From positions 204,074-268,073 of the forward strand of contig JBNOAI010000010.1 in NCBI GenBank assembly GCA_050283925.1: DNA of 64,000 nucleotides. The letters run 5' to 3'. Positions 17,398 through 25,784 of this stretch are shown piece by piece (positions within the stretch are counted from its first letter, which is position 1; each line of letters starts with the position of its first letter). Source of the DNA: ZC4RG25 sp023428365. Lineage in GTDB: Bacteria; Pseudomonadota; Alphaproteobacteria; Rhizobiales; Hyphomicrobiaceae. The translations under genes and the position numbers were made by a program. A model generated the notes under the pieces. The model was not told where the DNA came from and made no database searches. It worked only from the letters and a program-made list of their open reading frames with translations.

Positions 17398-17535
17398 GCT
17401 GCCCTATACTACCTACACATCATCCAACAAAGCCGCTTACACAGAGGGCAGGCGATTGGCAATCGCGGCCAGAGCAGGACCCCGCGAGGTCGGGATGCAA
17501 ACGTTCCTGGGTCGCCGCAAACGATCGGCCCAACG

Positions 17536-17889
17536 TCAGCGGACAGCCACCGCGATAATTTCGATGCGTAACGCGGGATCGCCCAGAACGACCCCACCGC
17601 AGCAGGCACGCGAAGGTGTATGGCCCGACACCACCCACGCATCGTAGACAGCATTCATTGCATCAAATTCCGCCATGTCGCGCAGCCAGATCTGCACGCT
17701 CATCAGGCGTGACTTATCTGTTCCGGCGCGAGCCAGCATGTCGTCAACTTTTGCGAGGGCTTGGCGGGTCTGAGTCGCGATGTCGGCAGTCTTGTCGTCG
17801 GCAACCTGACCAGCGAGGAAGACGATATCGCCAAACACGGAGGCGCGGCTGCGGCGAGGGCTCTGGTCGATGCGGACGATATCGGTCAT
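17536..17889 (-). CDS. RidA-family protein (enamine/imine deaminase)
   Basis: 117 residues from ATG 17889; longer starts add arginine-rich sequence that does not look like the family. The YjgF/YER057c/UK114 fold is recognised from F-L-A-G-Q-V-A-D-D (about 24), V-Q-I-W-L-R-D-M-A-E-F (about 65) and the C-terminal S-R-A-C-C-G-G-V ... I-E-I-I-A-V-A-V. The arginine and glutamate used by active RidA proteins are present. RidA hydrolyses 2-imino acids released by PLP enzymes and amino-acid dehydrogenases, which matches the flavoprotein and threonine aldolase encoded divergently. It is co-directional with the GntR gene 138 bases downstream. Confidence 0.88.
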   Translation of the reverse strand: MTDIVRIDQSPRRSRASVFGDIVFLAGQVADDKTADIATQTRQALAKVDDMLARAGTDKSRLMSVQIWLRDMAEFDAMNAVYDAWVVSGHTPSRACCGGVVLGDPALRIEIIAVAVR

Positions 17890-18287
17890 GGCGGTTGGAT
17901 CTCTTTCGCTAACTTCAAACTGTAGTCGCTTCATGCGACGGGAGCATCGCGGCAGCGCGTGCCGCTTTCGACCTGAACTCTCCAAACTGCGGGAAACGTG
18001 AGAACCGGCTCTCATGTGTTCCAATTTGTATTCAGATTTGAATTCCTAGTGCATGCAAACTCAAAAGGCCAGCGCACAACCCGCGAAGAGCGCCTCACTT
18101 CGTAGCGGATCGCTGAGGTGAATTGCAAAATACCCTCTTGCATAACGACCTGAATACAGAAATAGTTTGCCTCGACTTGGAGAAGCAGCCTCCGTTCCGC
18201 GCGCGAGCCGGGCGGGCATTGGCTCGCGACCAGGAATGCCGAGAGCAATGGGGCAAGAACCACCCCTAAGACATCAAGGATCCAAAC
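17890..18287. promoter_or_regulatory. Divergent regulatory gap, ridA/gntR versus catabolic operon
   Basis: 398 bases with no gene between divergent transcripts. TGTATTCAG (18027-18035) recurs inverted as CTGAATACA (18150-18158); these could be regulator half-sites but a 9-bp match in this length may be chance. AAGGA near 18275-18279 is the ribosome site for the GTG at 18288. Confidence 0.4.
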
Positions 18288-19259
18288 GTGACGTTTCCAA
18301 GCCGGCAAGAAATCAGGATTTGTTTTGGCCATCCAGCATACCAAGTCGCGGGCGCCTTCAAGAAACTCAGACCCGACATCGATGGCTACGAAGTTCGGAC
18401 GGCAGAAGAATTCATCGCACGCATCGGCGAAGCAGACGTCGTGGTCTGTTCCGGTTTCTGGAAAAACGATCTTCTGCCAAAGGCCAAAAAACTCAGGTTC
18501 ATCCAGTCAATTAGCGCCGGCGTAAACCAGTACGACGCGGCACTCCTGAAGGCCGCTGGCGTGCGGCTTGCCAGTGCGCAGGGGGCAAACAAAAATGCCG
18601 TTTCCGACCACACGATGAGCCTGATACTGGCCATGTCCCGCCGCTTGCCCGAAGCGCGCGACAATCAGCACAAGCGCTTCTGGCGGCCGATGCAAAGCAA
18701 CTTCGACACGCGGGAAGACGAACTCGCCGGCAAGACGCTGGTCGTGGTCGGCGTCGGCGCCATCGGGGCGCGTGTGATACACTTGGCGAAGGCGTTTGAG
18801 ATGCATGTTATCGGCATCCGGCGAGATGTGGCGGCCGGTACGGCCGGTGCGGACGAGGTCTATTCGTTCAAGCACCTACATACGGTTCTGCCACGAGCAG
18901 ACTTCGTCGCCCTCAACTGCCCGCTGACTGATGAAACGCGCCATCTCATCGACGAGTCGGCTCTCTCCGAGTTCAAATCCAGCGCCTACCTGCTGAATCT
19001 CGCCCGTGGTGGCTGTGTCGACGAGCAGGCACTCATCCAGGCATTGAAGGCTGGAAAGTTGCGCGGCGCAGCGCTCGATTGCGCCGATAGCGAGCCTCTA
19101 CCCGAGAGTTCCGAACTTTGGTCGATGCCAAACGTGTTCATTACCCCACATACAGGGGGCGAGACTGTAAAGTACGAGACCAACGTCGCCGAACTACTTG
19201 CCACTAACCTCGACCGTCTCTGGGCTGGCAAAGTGGTGCTCGCCAATCAGGTCGTATAG
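18288..19259 (+). CDS. D-2-hydroxyacid dehydrogenase (NAD-dependent)
   Basis: 323 residues from GTG 18288, with AAGGA 8 bases upstream. The NAD-binding Rossmann core has V-G-V-G-A-I-G at about 156. The catalytic set of D-2-hydroxyacid dehydrogenases is complete: arginine in L-A-R-G-G (about 244), glutamate in D-S-E-P-L-P (about 272) and histidine in T-P-H-T-G-G (about 292). The enzyme interconverts a 2-keto acid and its D-hydroxy acid. As first gene of the importer operon it may reduce the keto acid released by the downstream dehydrogenase. The precise substrate cannot be read from sequence. Confidence 0.9.
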   Translation: MTFPSRQEIRICFGHPAYQVAGAFKKLRPDIDGYEVRTAEEFIARIGEADVVVCSGFWKNDLLPKAKKLRFIQSISAGVNQYDAALLKAAGVRLASAQGANKNAVSDHTMSLILAMSRRLPEARDNQHKRFWRPMQSNFDTREDELAGKTLVVVGVGAIGARVIHLAKAFEMHVIGIRRDVAAGTAGADEVYSFKHLHTVLPRADFVALNCPLTDETRHLIDESALSEFKSSAYLLNLARGGCVDEQALIQALKAGKLRGAALDCADSEPLPESSELWSMPNVFITPHTGGETVKYETNVAELLATNLDRLWAGKVVLANQVV

Positions 19260-19268
19260 GGGCGGGTG

Positions 19269-19997
19269 ATGATCACACTCGAGTCGGTCAGCAAATGGTA
19301 CGGTCATTTCAGGGTACTGAACGACTGCAACCTGAAGGTCGACAAGGGTGAAGTCATTGTGGTCTGCGGGCCATCGGGCTCGGGCAAGAGCACGCTGATC
19401 AAAACGATCAACGGCCTGGAGAAGATCAACAAGGGCCAGATCACGGTTGACGGCATCGCCGTCAGCCAAGTCGAGCGCGAATTACTCGTCCTTCGCCGCA
19501 AGGTGTCGATGGTCTTCCAGACGTTCGAGCTCTATCCCCATAAAACCGTCATCGAGAACATCACTCTCGCCCCCATCATAGCGCTAGGGTGGAAAAAAGC
19601 GAAAGCGGTCGAGCGAGCACAACAGCTTCTCGAGCGTGTGGGCATGGCAGGTTTCGCTGATCGCTTTCCTGGGAACCTCTCGGGTGGTCAGCAGCAGCGC
19701 GTGGCGATTGCGCGAGCGCTGGCGACCAATCCCGTCGCCGTGCTGTTCGACGAACCCACATCCGCCCTCGACCCCGAAATGATCACCGAAGTTCTCGACG
19801 TCATCGCCAGCCTAGCTAAGGCGAATATGACGCTCATCATCGTCACGCATGAAATGGGCTTCGCCAGGCGCGTCGCGGATCGCATCGTCTTCATGGAAGA
19901 TGGCGCGATCATCGAGGATACGCCGACCGAGGAATTTTTCACCAAGGCGAAAAGCGAGCGGGCCGAGCGTTTCCTGGCGAAGATCCTCAGTCACTGA
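19269..19997 (+). CDS. Polar amino-acid ABC importer, ATP-binding subunit
   Basis: 242 residues from ATG 19269 (a GTG sits one codon earlier). Walker A G-P-S-G-S-G-K-S-T is at about 32, Q-loop F-Q-T-F-E-L-Y at about 84, signature L-S-G-G-Q-Q-Q-R at about 137, Walker B V-L-F-D-E-P-T-S at about 157 and the switch histidine in V-T-H-E-M-G. The closest relatives by pattern are GlnQ/GltL-type ATPases of the polar amino-acid uptake family. It pairs with the binding protein at 21357 and two permeases at 22394 and 23105, although the flavoenzyme gene is inserted between them. Confidence 0.93.
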   Translation: MITLESVSKWYGHFRVLNDCNLKVDKGEVIVVCGPSGSGKSTLIKTINGLEKINKGQITVDGIAVSQVERELLVLRRKVSMVFQTFELYPHKTVIENITLAPIIALGWKKAKAVERAQQLLERVGMAGFADRFPGNLSGGQQQRVAIARALATNPVAVLFDEPTSALDPEMITEVLDVIASLAKANMTLIIVTHEMGFARRVADRIVFMEDGAIIEDTPTEEFFTKAKSERAERFLAKILSH

Positions 19998-20052
19998 AGC
20001 AGCGAGTTATCAGGCCGGCAGTTTTTCAACGTAATTCTGAAAAGGTTCGCAG

Positions 20053-21315
20053 ATGTCAGGTCACGCAAGATCCGTCGCGATCATCGGAGCGGGCATAGTC
20101 GGTGTCTCGACCGCCCGTTACCTGCAACGAAACGGGCACAGAGTGACGCTGATCGACCCGAACCCTCCGGGCGACGGCGCCTCCTTTGGTAATGCGGGCT
20201 GCTTCAATCCGTCTTCCATGGTGCCGATAGCCGGCCCCGACACCTTCAAGAGCGTGCCCGGCTACCTAATAGACCCGCTTGGACCGCTCTCGATTCGCTG
20301 GAGCTATCTGCCGAGGATCGCACCGTGGCTGATCCGCTACGGGCTGGCCGGAACGACCATGCGCATCAAGCAGCAAGCTGCCGCGTTGACGTCCCTACTC
20401 GGTAACAGCCTCGAGGCTTTATCGCCGCTCGTCGAGGATGCCGGTGCACAGGATCTGATCAGGCGCGATGGTATCCTTGTCGTCTATCGCTCCGAGGCAA
20501 GTCGCAAGGCCGACGAGCGCGGCTGGAACTTGAGGCGTGACGCCGGCATCACGTGGGAAGAGCTGCGCCAGGGTGAGCTGCGCGAGTTCGACCCCCACCT
20601 CACGCCTGACGCGACCAGCGGCAAGTGGGTTCCAGGTAATGGCCATACGGTCGATCCGGGCGGGCTGGTCAGGAAGATCGCCGAATGCGTGATCGCCGCT
20701 GGCGGCAAACTGGTGCAGGCGCGAGCAAGAGACTTCGAATTCGACGGCAACACAATGTGTGGCGTCAACACCGATCAAGGCGTCATTGCAGCGGATGCTG
20801 CGGTCATCGCGGCAGGCGCCCATTCTAAGGATCTTGCCAGGGCAGCTGGCGACAAGCTGCCGCTCGAGACCGAACGCGGCTACCATGTCGTGATCAAAAA
20901 TCCGGCGATCCGACCACGGGTTCCGACAACAGATTCCGATTACAAGTTCGTCATCTCGCCAATGAATATGGGCGTGCGCATCGCTGGGACCGTTGAGCTG
21001 GCCGGCCTGGATGCACCACCAAACTGGCGGCGTTCGGAAATACTGCTGCAACGGATCGGCGGACTCTATCCGGCGCTCGGCAAACAATACGGTAAGGATG
21101 AGGTCACGGTGTGGATGGGGCACCGGCCGAGCTTTCCCGACTCGCTGCCCGTCATCGATCGCTCTAGCCGTTCGCGAGAGATCTTTTATGCCTTTGGGCA
21201 CGGCCATGTCGGCATGACCGGTGGACCGTTCACCGGAGAAATCATCAGCAATCTGATTTCTGGGAAGCCCTCACCGATCGACCTTTCACCCTTCGCAGCA
21301 GCCCGATTCCAATAA
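20053..21315 (+). CDS. FAD-dependent D-amino-acid dehydrogenase-like oxidoreductase
   Basis: 420 residues. The dinucleotide-binding motif I-I-G-A-G-I-V-G-V-S-T-A lies at residue 10, and D-G-A-S-F-G-N-A-G at about 40 follows the DadA pattern. A C-terminal G-H-G-H-V-G-M-T-G-G-P (about 386) completes the flavin site of the DAO/DadA family. Such enzymes oxidise D-amino acids or secondary amines to imines that hydrolyse to keto acids, passing electrons to the respiratory chain. There is no signal peptide, so it is cytoplasmic or on the inner membrane face. Its product explains the RidA and hydroxyacid dehydrogenase genes nearby. Confidence 0.9.
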   Translation: MSGHARSVAIIGAGIVGVSTARYLQRNGHRVTLIDPNPPGDGASFGNAGCFNPSSMVPIAGPDTFKSVPGYLIDPLGPLSIRWSYLPRIAPWLIRYGLAGTTMRIKQQAAALTSLLGNSLEALSPLVEDAGAQDLIRRDGILVVYRSEASRKADERGWNLRRDAGITWEELRQGELREFDPHLTPDATSGKWVPGNGHTVDPGGLVRKIAECVIAAGGKLVQARARDFEFDGNTMCGVNTDQGVIAADAAVIAAGAHSKDLARAAGDKLPLETERGYHVVIKNPAIRPRVPTTDSDYKFVISPMNMGVRIAGTVELAGLDAPPNWRRSEILLQRIGGLYPALGKQYGKDEVTVWMGHRPSFPDSLPVIDRSSRSREIFYAFGHGHVGMTGGPFTGEIISNLISGKPSPIDLSPFAAARFQ

Positions 21316-21356
21316 GCGTCCAACAAGATTACCGTCACCAAACTCGAGAGGACATT

Positions 21357-22277
21357 ATGACGAACAGCAGCACGGAAAACGAAAAGTTCAGTCGCCGCCG
21401 TTTGCTCGCGGCTTCGGGCGCCATCGGTCTTGCCGGCGTCGCCAGCGCATCCTCCGCCGCCAACGCCCAGGGAGCCACCTGCGCCGAGGACACGCTCGAC
21501 AAGATCAAGAACGCCGGCGTGTTCAATCTCGGCGTTCGTGAAGCCGCTCCGCCCTACGGTTACAAGGATGCCAACGGCAAATACGTCGGCTTCGCGACCG
21601 ACATAGCGATGATCATGTACGATGCGATCAACAAGGAACTGGGCGGTAATATCAAGATCAACTACGTGCCGGTGACCAGTCAGACACGCATTCCAGTTTT
21701 GCAGAGCGGCACCATCGACGCCGAGGCCGGCGCCACCGTCGTAACGCGCGCGCGCGTCAAAGTCGTCGATTTCACCTTGCCTCACTTCGTGACTGCGACC
21801 AGTCTTCTGGTCCCCGATTCAAGTCCGATCAAGGTAGCCGCGGATCTTGCCGGCAAGCGGATTGGCGTCCCGCAGGGCGGCCTTGAGGAAGCCCTGTTCA
21901 GGAATGCGAACGCGAGCAACACCTTTTCTTCACCCGTCACGACCCGCGGCTTCCCAGATCACGCCCAGGGCGCGACTGCGCTCCAGACCGGCTCGCTCGA
22001 AGGTTATGCTTCCGACGAACCGATTCTGTATGACCTCGCCAACAAGGTGAAGGGCATGCGGGTGGTGCCGCTCAACATGAACGCCTTCGTCCAGGCCCTG
22101 CTCATCCGTCAGGACAGCCCGAAGTTCAAGCGCCTCCTTGACCTGACGCTGGCCGACATCTGCTCCAGCGGGCGCTGGCAGGAGCTTTACGACACGTATT
22201 TCGGTCCGAAGGGCGCAAATATACCGTTATCGGATGTTGCCCGCACCCTCGTGCAGCTCAACTCCTGGACGGAATAA
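21357..22277 (+). CDS. Amino-acid ABC importer, periplasmic binding protein
   Basis: 306 residues. The start has S-R-R-R-L-L-A-A-S followed by a hydrophobic stretch and A-N-A-Q-G at about 38, a twin-arginine or Sec signal peptide. The mature part is a family 3 solute-binding protein: L-G-V-R-E-A-A-P-P-Y-G-Y (about 57), D-I-A-M-I-M near 80 and T-I-D-A-E-A-G (about 118). Family 3 proteins bind polar amino acids. A perfect 13-bp hairpin follows its stop, before the permease genes, a common way to keep binding-protein message in excess. Confidence 0.92.
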   Translation: MTNSSTENEKFSRRRLLAASGAIGLAGVASASSAANAQGATCAEDTLDKIKNAGVFNLGVREAAPPYGYKDANGKYVGFATDIAMIMYDAINKELGGNIKINYVPVTSQTRIPVLQSGTIDAEAGATVVTRARVKVVDFTLPHFVTATSLLVPDSSPIKVAADLAGKRIGVPQGGLEEALFRNANASNTFSSPVTTRGFPDHAQGATALQTGSLEGYASDEPILYDLANKVKGMRVVPLNMNAFVQALLIRQDSPKFKRLLDLTLADICSSGRWQELYDTYFGPKGANIPLSDVARTLVQLNSWTE

Positions 22278-22293
22278 GCAACGGACTCATCCA

Positions 22294-22325
22294 TGCCATG
22301 CGCCGCGGAAAAGCGGCGCATGGCA
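22294..22325 (+). terminator. Intra-operon hairpin after the binding-protein gene
   Basis: TGCCATGCGCCGC (22294-22306) pairs perfectly with GCGGCGCATGGCA (22313-22325) around GGAAAA. Only CCTTTCCC follows, so it is more likely a message-stabilising or partial terminator than a full stop. Confidence 0.6.
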
Positions 22326-22393
22326 GCCTTTCCCGTAGTCACGGCGGGCGCAGTCTCGCGGTCCGTCCTTCAAGGATCGGCTAGGAAACGACA

Positions 22394-23101
22394 ATGACGG
22401 GTACGGTAGACTGGTCGATCCTTTGGGCCCCGGCGACTGCCAAATCGCTCATCGATGCACTGATCCTGACGTTCGAGATTTCATTGGTCTCGTGGATCCT
22501 CGCGATGGCGCTCGGGCTTCTGATCGGTGTGCTGCGCGAGTCGCCCTGGCTGACAGCGCGCATCTTTGCCTCGGCCTATGTCGAGGTGTTCCGCAACATT
22601 CCGCTTCTGGTTCAGCTGTTCTTTATCTACTTCCTATTTCCGCGCATCCTGCCGAAACCGATCGCTAACATCATGTTCGATCTGGGCTGGGAGATCGTAG
22701 CAGCCGTCATCACACTGTCGCTCTATAGCTCAGCTAAGATCGCTGAGCATGTTCGCTCCGGCTACAATACGATTGGCCATAAACTCAGACAGGCTGCCAC
22801 TTCGAGCGGGCTGAGCTGGTGGCAGGCGCAACGCCATGTTTTCCTCAACCTCCTGCTGCGCACCATCGCGCCAAGTCTGACCTCAGAATTCGTGACGATC
22901 TTTAAGGGCTCATCGCTCGCCATGGTCGTCGGAGTGATGGAGACGACCTACGTCACCCGCCAGATTGGCACCGAGACGTTCCAGTGGCTGCCAACCAATG
23001 TCTATGCGACCACAGTCTACCTCGTCTGTGCCTGGATGATCGCCGCCATCATGCTGGTCATTGAAAAGAAAGTTCAAATTGCCGGCCGGATCGGGAGCTG
23101 A
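22394..23101 (+). CDS. Amino-acid ABC importer, permease subunit 1
   Basis: 235 residues with about five membrane segments (first at 18-40). The family motif E-V-F-R-N-I-P-L-L-V-Q-L-F-F (about 62-75) is typical of HisMQ-type permeases. The ATPase-contact loop contains Q-A-A-T-S-S-G-L-S-W-W near 133. It is followed after three bases by the second permease, so the two form the usual heterodimer. Confidence 0.92.
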   Translation: MTGTVDWSILWAPATAKSLIDALILTFEISLVSWILAMALGLLIGVLRESPWLTARIFASAYVEVFRNIPLLVQLFFIYFLFPRILPKPIANIMFDLGWEIVAAVITLSLYSSAKIAEHVRSGYNTIGHKLRQAATSSGLSWWQAQRHVFLNLLLRTIAPSLTSEFVTIFKGSSLAMVVGVMETTYVTRQIGTETFQWLPTNVYATTVYLVCAWMIAAIMLVIEKKVQIAGRIGS

Positions 23102-23104
23102 GTC

Positions 23105-23749
23105 ATGGACGCTTTCCTCGCCATGTTCCTGGCACTCCTGAAATACAATCTCACCTTGACCCTCGGTGCGATTGCGATCGCGCTGCCGGTATCCTGCTTC
23201 TGCGCCGTGGCACGGCTATCCTCAATCAAGCTGATCTCCTACCCGATGCGCGTCTACGTCAACGTGCTGCGCAGCTTGCCGCTCGTCCTGGTGATGTTCT
23301 GGATCTACATGGTACTGCCGATTGTGGGCGGCATGTCCGTTTCAGCATTCTGGGCGGCGTTGGTCGCGCTGGCGCTGTTCGAGATCGCGTATTTCACCGA
23401 GATCGTGCGCGCCGGCATCCAGTCTGTGTCCATCAATCAGTGGTCGGCAGGCTTGGCCAGTGGTCTGTCGCGCTATCAAGGATTGCGCCACATCATCATA
23501 CCGCAAGCGCTACGTCGCATGACACCGGCGCTGCTAATGCAGTCCCTAATCGCGTTCCAGGATTCCACGATCAGCAGCATTATCGGCGTGCCCGAGATCC
23601 TGCAGGTGACAACGATCATCAACGCGCGCGAACAGGATCCAGTCACACTTTACATTCTGCTTGCCGTGACGTTCTTCGTCCTGTGTTTTCTTGCCAGCAC
23701 GTTGGTCAATCGCCTGGAGATACACTACCGCACCCGGCTTGGTTACTGA
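23105..23749 (+). CDS. Amino-acid ABC importer, permease subunit 2
   Basis: 214 residues, membrane spanning, with N-V-L-R-S-L-P-L-V-L-V-M-F-W at about 55, the second HisMQ-family permease. The coupling loop Q-W-S-A-G-L-A-S-G-L-S-R (about 112) is present. It lies three bases after its partner. The next gene, threonine aldolase, follows a 200-base gap and may have its own promoter. Confidence 0.92.
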   Translation: MDAFLAMFLALLKYNLTLTLGAIAIALPVSCFCAVARLSSIKLISYPMRVYVNVLRSLPLVLVMFWIYMVLPIVGGMSVSAFWAALVALALFEIAYFTEIVRAGIQSVSINQWSAGLASGLSRYQGLRHIIIPQALRRMTPALLMQSLIAFQDSTISSIIGVPEILQVTTIINAREQDPVTLYILLAVTFFVLCFLASTLVNRLEIHYRTRLGY

Positions 23750-23949
23750 CACCGCGCGTAGAGCGCAGCTGACAGTATCACCGCAATCAGACTGCGCCTT
23801 CGGAAATCATGGTGAACCCGGCAATCAATACGCGGTGCGTATATACCGACGGACAGCGTGACAAATCTACGCGGTGTATGAACCAGAATACGCGGACTTG
23901 CTCGACTTCACGCTCAGCTAGCGCATAACCATAACCAAGGCTTCAATGG

Positions 23950-24996
23950 ATGCATGCATTTTTCAGTGACAATGTCGCGGGCATGTGCCCCGAGCTGCTC
24001 GCAGCTATCGCAGCCGTCAACGAGGGATATGCGCCTAGTTATGCGGACGATGCGCTCACAACGGAGCTCGATACCGTTATTTCGAGCGTGTTCGAGACGC
24101 CGGTAGCGGTATTTTTGACATCGACCGGTACGGCAGCAAATGCGCTTTCAATCGCGGGACTGTGCCCCCCGTGGAAACGGACGCTATGCCATAGACGCAG
24201 TCACGTGATGGAAAGCGAAGCTGGCGCGCCCGAAGCCTATAGCGGTGGCGGCAAGCTATCCGCTCCGCGCAATGGACCGTTCGACAAGCTGTCTGTGTCC
24301 GACATCGAAACGGCGCTGCGCGCACTCAAGCCCGGAGATCCGCACTCACCATATTATGGTTTGGTTTCGATTTCGCAGGTTACTGAGTCTGGCAGCATCT
24401 ATTCTATCGACGAGTTGCGTAAAATCTCCGCGATAGTGAAACGATACGGAGCCCACCTGCATATGGACGGCGCGCGCTTTGCTAATGCACTCGCCGCGAC
24501 TGGCGCCTCACCGGCCGACATGACCACGCGCATTGGTGTCAATGCGCTATCCCTTGGCATCGCGAAGAACGGCGGCGCACTCTGCGAGCTCATCGTGTTG
24601 TTCGACCGGGATAAGGCTGCGGAATTCCGCTTCCGTCAGATGCGGGGAGGACAGCTTCTCTCCAAGCACCGCTTTTGGGCAGCGCAGGCCCTGGCGTATT
24701 TCCGGAACGGACTTTGGCTCCGACTTGCCGAGCACGCTAATCGACAGGCGAAGGCGCTCGCCATAGGACTGCAGGCAAAGAACATCGAGATGGCTCTTGG
24801 CGTCGAGGCCAATCTGCTGTTCCCGCTGATTGAGGAGAGCTATGCTCGCCGCCTCATCGCAGACGGACATGTTATCAAGACTTATGACCCTGCTGTCTTC
24901 GGCCGCCCGCATGCAGCAGGGTGGCGTGTTCTTCGTCTGGTGACGAGCTGGAAAACAACCGAGGACGATGTCCAGCGCTGCATCGCAGGCTTTTGA
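23950..24996 (+). CDS. Threonine aldolase / beta-eliminating lyase family (PLP)
   Basis: 348 residues from ATG 23950. The fold-type I pattern of low-specificity threonine aldolases is seen in F-F-S-D-N-V-A-G-M-C-P at the start, T-S-T-G-T-A-A-N at about 57, H-L-H-M-D-G-A-R-F-A-N-A at about 175 (the aspartate that contacts the pyridine nitrogen) and the lysine in L-S-L-G-I-A-K-N-G-G (about 206) that binds PLP. The enzyme splits beta-hydroxy amino acids into glycine and an aldehyde. Stereospecificity cannot be told. It is the last gene of the importer cluster and supports a hydroxy-amino-acid substrate. Confidence 0.88.
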   Translation: MHAFFSDNVAGMCPELLAAIAAVNEGYAPSYADDALTTELDTVISSVFETPVAVFLTSTGTAANALSIAGLCPPWKRTLCHRRSHVMESEAGAPEAYSGGGKLSAPRNGPFDKLSVSDIETALRALKPGDPHSPYYGLVSISQVTESGSIYSIDELRKISAIVKRYGAHLHMDGARFANALAATGASPADMTTRIGVNALSLGIAKNGGALCELIVLFDRDKAAEFRFRQMRGGQLLSKHRFWAAQALAYFRNGLWLRLAEHANRQAKALAIGLQAKNIEMALGVEANLLFPLIEESYARRLIADGHVIKTYDPAVFGRPHAAGWRVLRLVTSWKTTEDDVQRCIAGF

Positions 24997-25084
24997 ATAG
25001 AAAGCGCGACGGCGCGGACTAGGTGACGCGCCGATCTCAGGAACGCGAGCTTTACGACTGATGCGAGCGCCGGTTTTCCATCTT

Positions 25085-25660
25085 TCAAGTGGAGAGGTAT
25101 GGCGCCAACAGTTCAGACCATTCTTCGATTGTCTGGCCGCTGCTCATGGCGGGTTCGACCAGCCCGTTGATTGCGAAAGTCGGAGAAACATGAATCCCGT
25201 TCTGCCGGCTATATTTGGTGTGCCATCGTAGAGCGTGATCGACACTCTTCAGCTTGAACGCCTCAGAAAGATCAATCCCCGTGAGTTTAGAAATATCGTC
25301 GACGATTTCTGCCGGAGTACGGTTCATGTTCGGTCCGGAGCAATGGTTCTCGAACTCGAAGTCATCCCGATTTTGGTAGATCGCAGCTATCGCCTTCAGT
25401 GCGGCTGCCGTACCGCCGTCGGTAGCGCTGGCTGCCAGGATGCTGCGCGTCACGATGCCTGAGAAAAGATGCCATGGCTGAGAAACGAAGCGGACTTTGA
25501 CGGTCAGCTTATCCTCACCAACAGCAGAGACTAGACTTGGCAATTTTTCAAACGCACGTTTCGAAAATGGGCAAGTAGGTTCAAGGAATACCTCCATCTC
25601 CAAGTCGCCACGGCCAAGTTCAATAGGCGCAAGAAGTTTCGTGTCATTTTTTGAAGACAT
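25085..25660 (-). CDS. DsbA-like thioredoxin-fold protein with a single cysteine
   Basis: 191 residues, no signal peptide. M-E-V-F-L-E-P-T-C-P-F-S-K-R-A-F (about 22-37) aligns with the DsbA/thioredoxin active site, but the second cysteine of C-x-x-C is serine (C-P-F-S). V-S-P-T-F-A-I-N-G at about 163 supplies the cis-proline loop. One other cysteine lies near 108. A monothiol, cytoplasmic member could act in glutathione-type chemistry or isomerisation instead of disulfide formation. A perfect 14-bp palindrome lies 32 bases upstream of its start. Confidence 0.8.
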   Translation of the reverse strand: MSSKNDTKLLAPIELGRGDLEMEVFLEPTCPFSKRAFEKLPSLVSAVGEDKLTVKVRFVSQPWHLFSGIVTRSILAASATDGGTAAALKAIAAIYQNRDDFEFENHCSGPNMNRTPAEIVDDISKLTGIDLSEAFKLKSVDHALRWHTKYSRQNGIHVSPTFAINGLVEPAMSSGQTIEEWSELLAPYLST

Positions 25661-25691
25661 GTCGTAGTTCCCACATGCAGGATATTTAGTT

Positions 25692-25705
25692 TGTGATCGA
25701 TCACA
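25692..25705. promoter_or_regulatory. Perfect palindrome upstream of the DsbA-like gene
   Basis: TGTGATCGATCACA is fully palindromic and lies 32-45 bases before the start of the minus-strand gene. TGTGA/TCACA are the CRP/FNR-family half-sites but with a 4-base spacer instead of 6. Confidence 0.45.
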
Positions 25706-25784
25706 CTAGATCCAGAGAATACTCGCTGCAATCCGGCCGTCAGTGTCTGCTACAAATCACGTGCATCCGACTGTTCCCAGCATC

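Noticed and set aside
18027..18158. 9-bp inverted repeat TGTATTCAG/CTGAATACA as GntR operator
   Set aside because: The arms are 115 bases apart and a match of this length is not rare in a 400-base gap; kept only as a remark.
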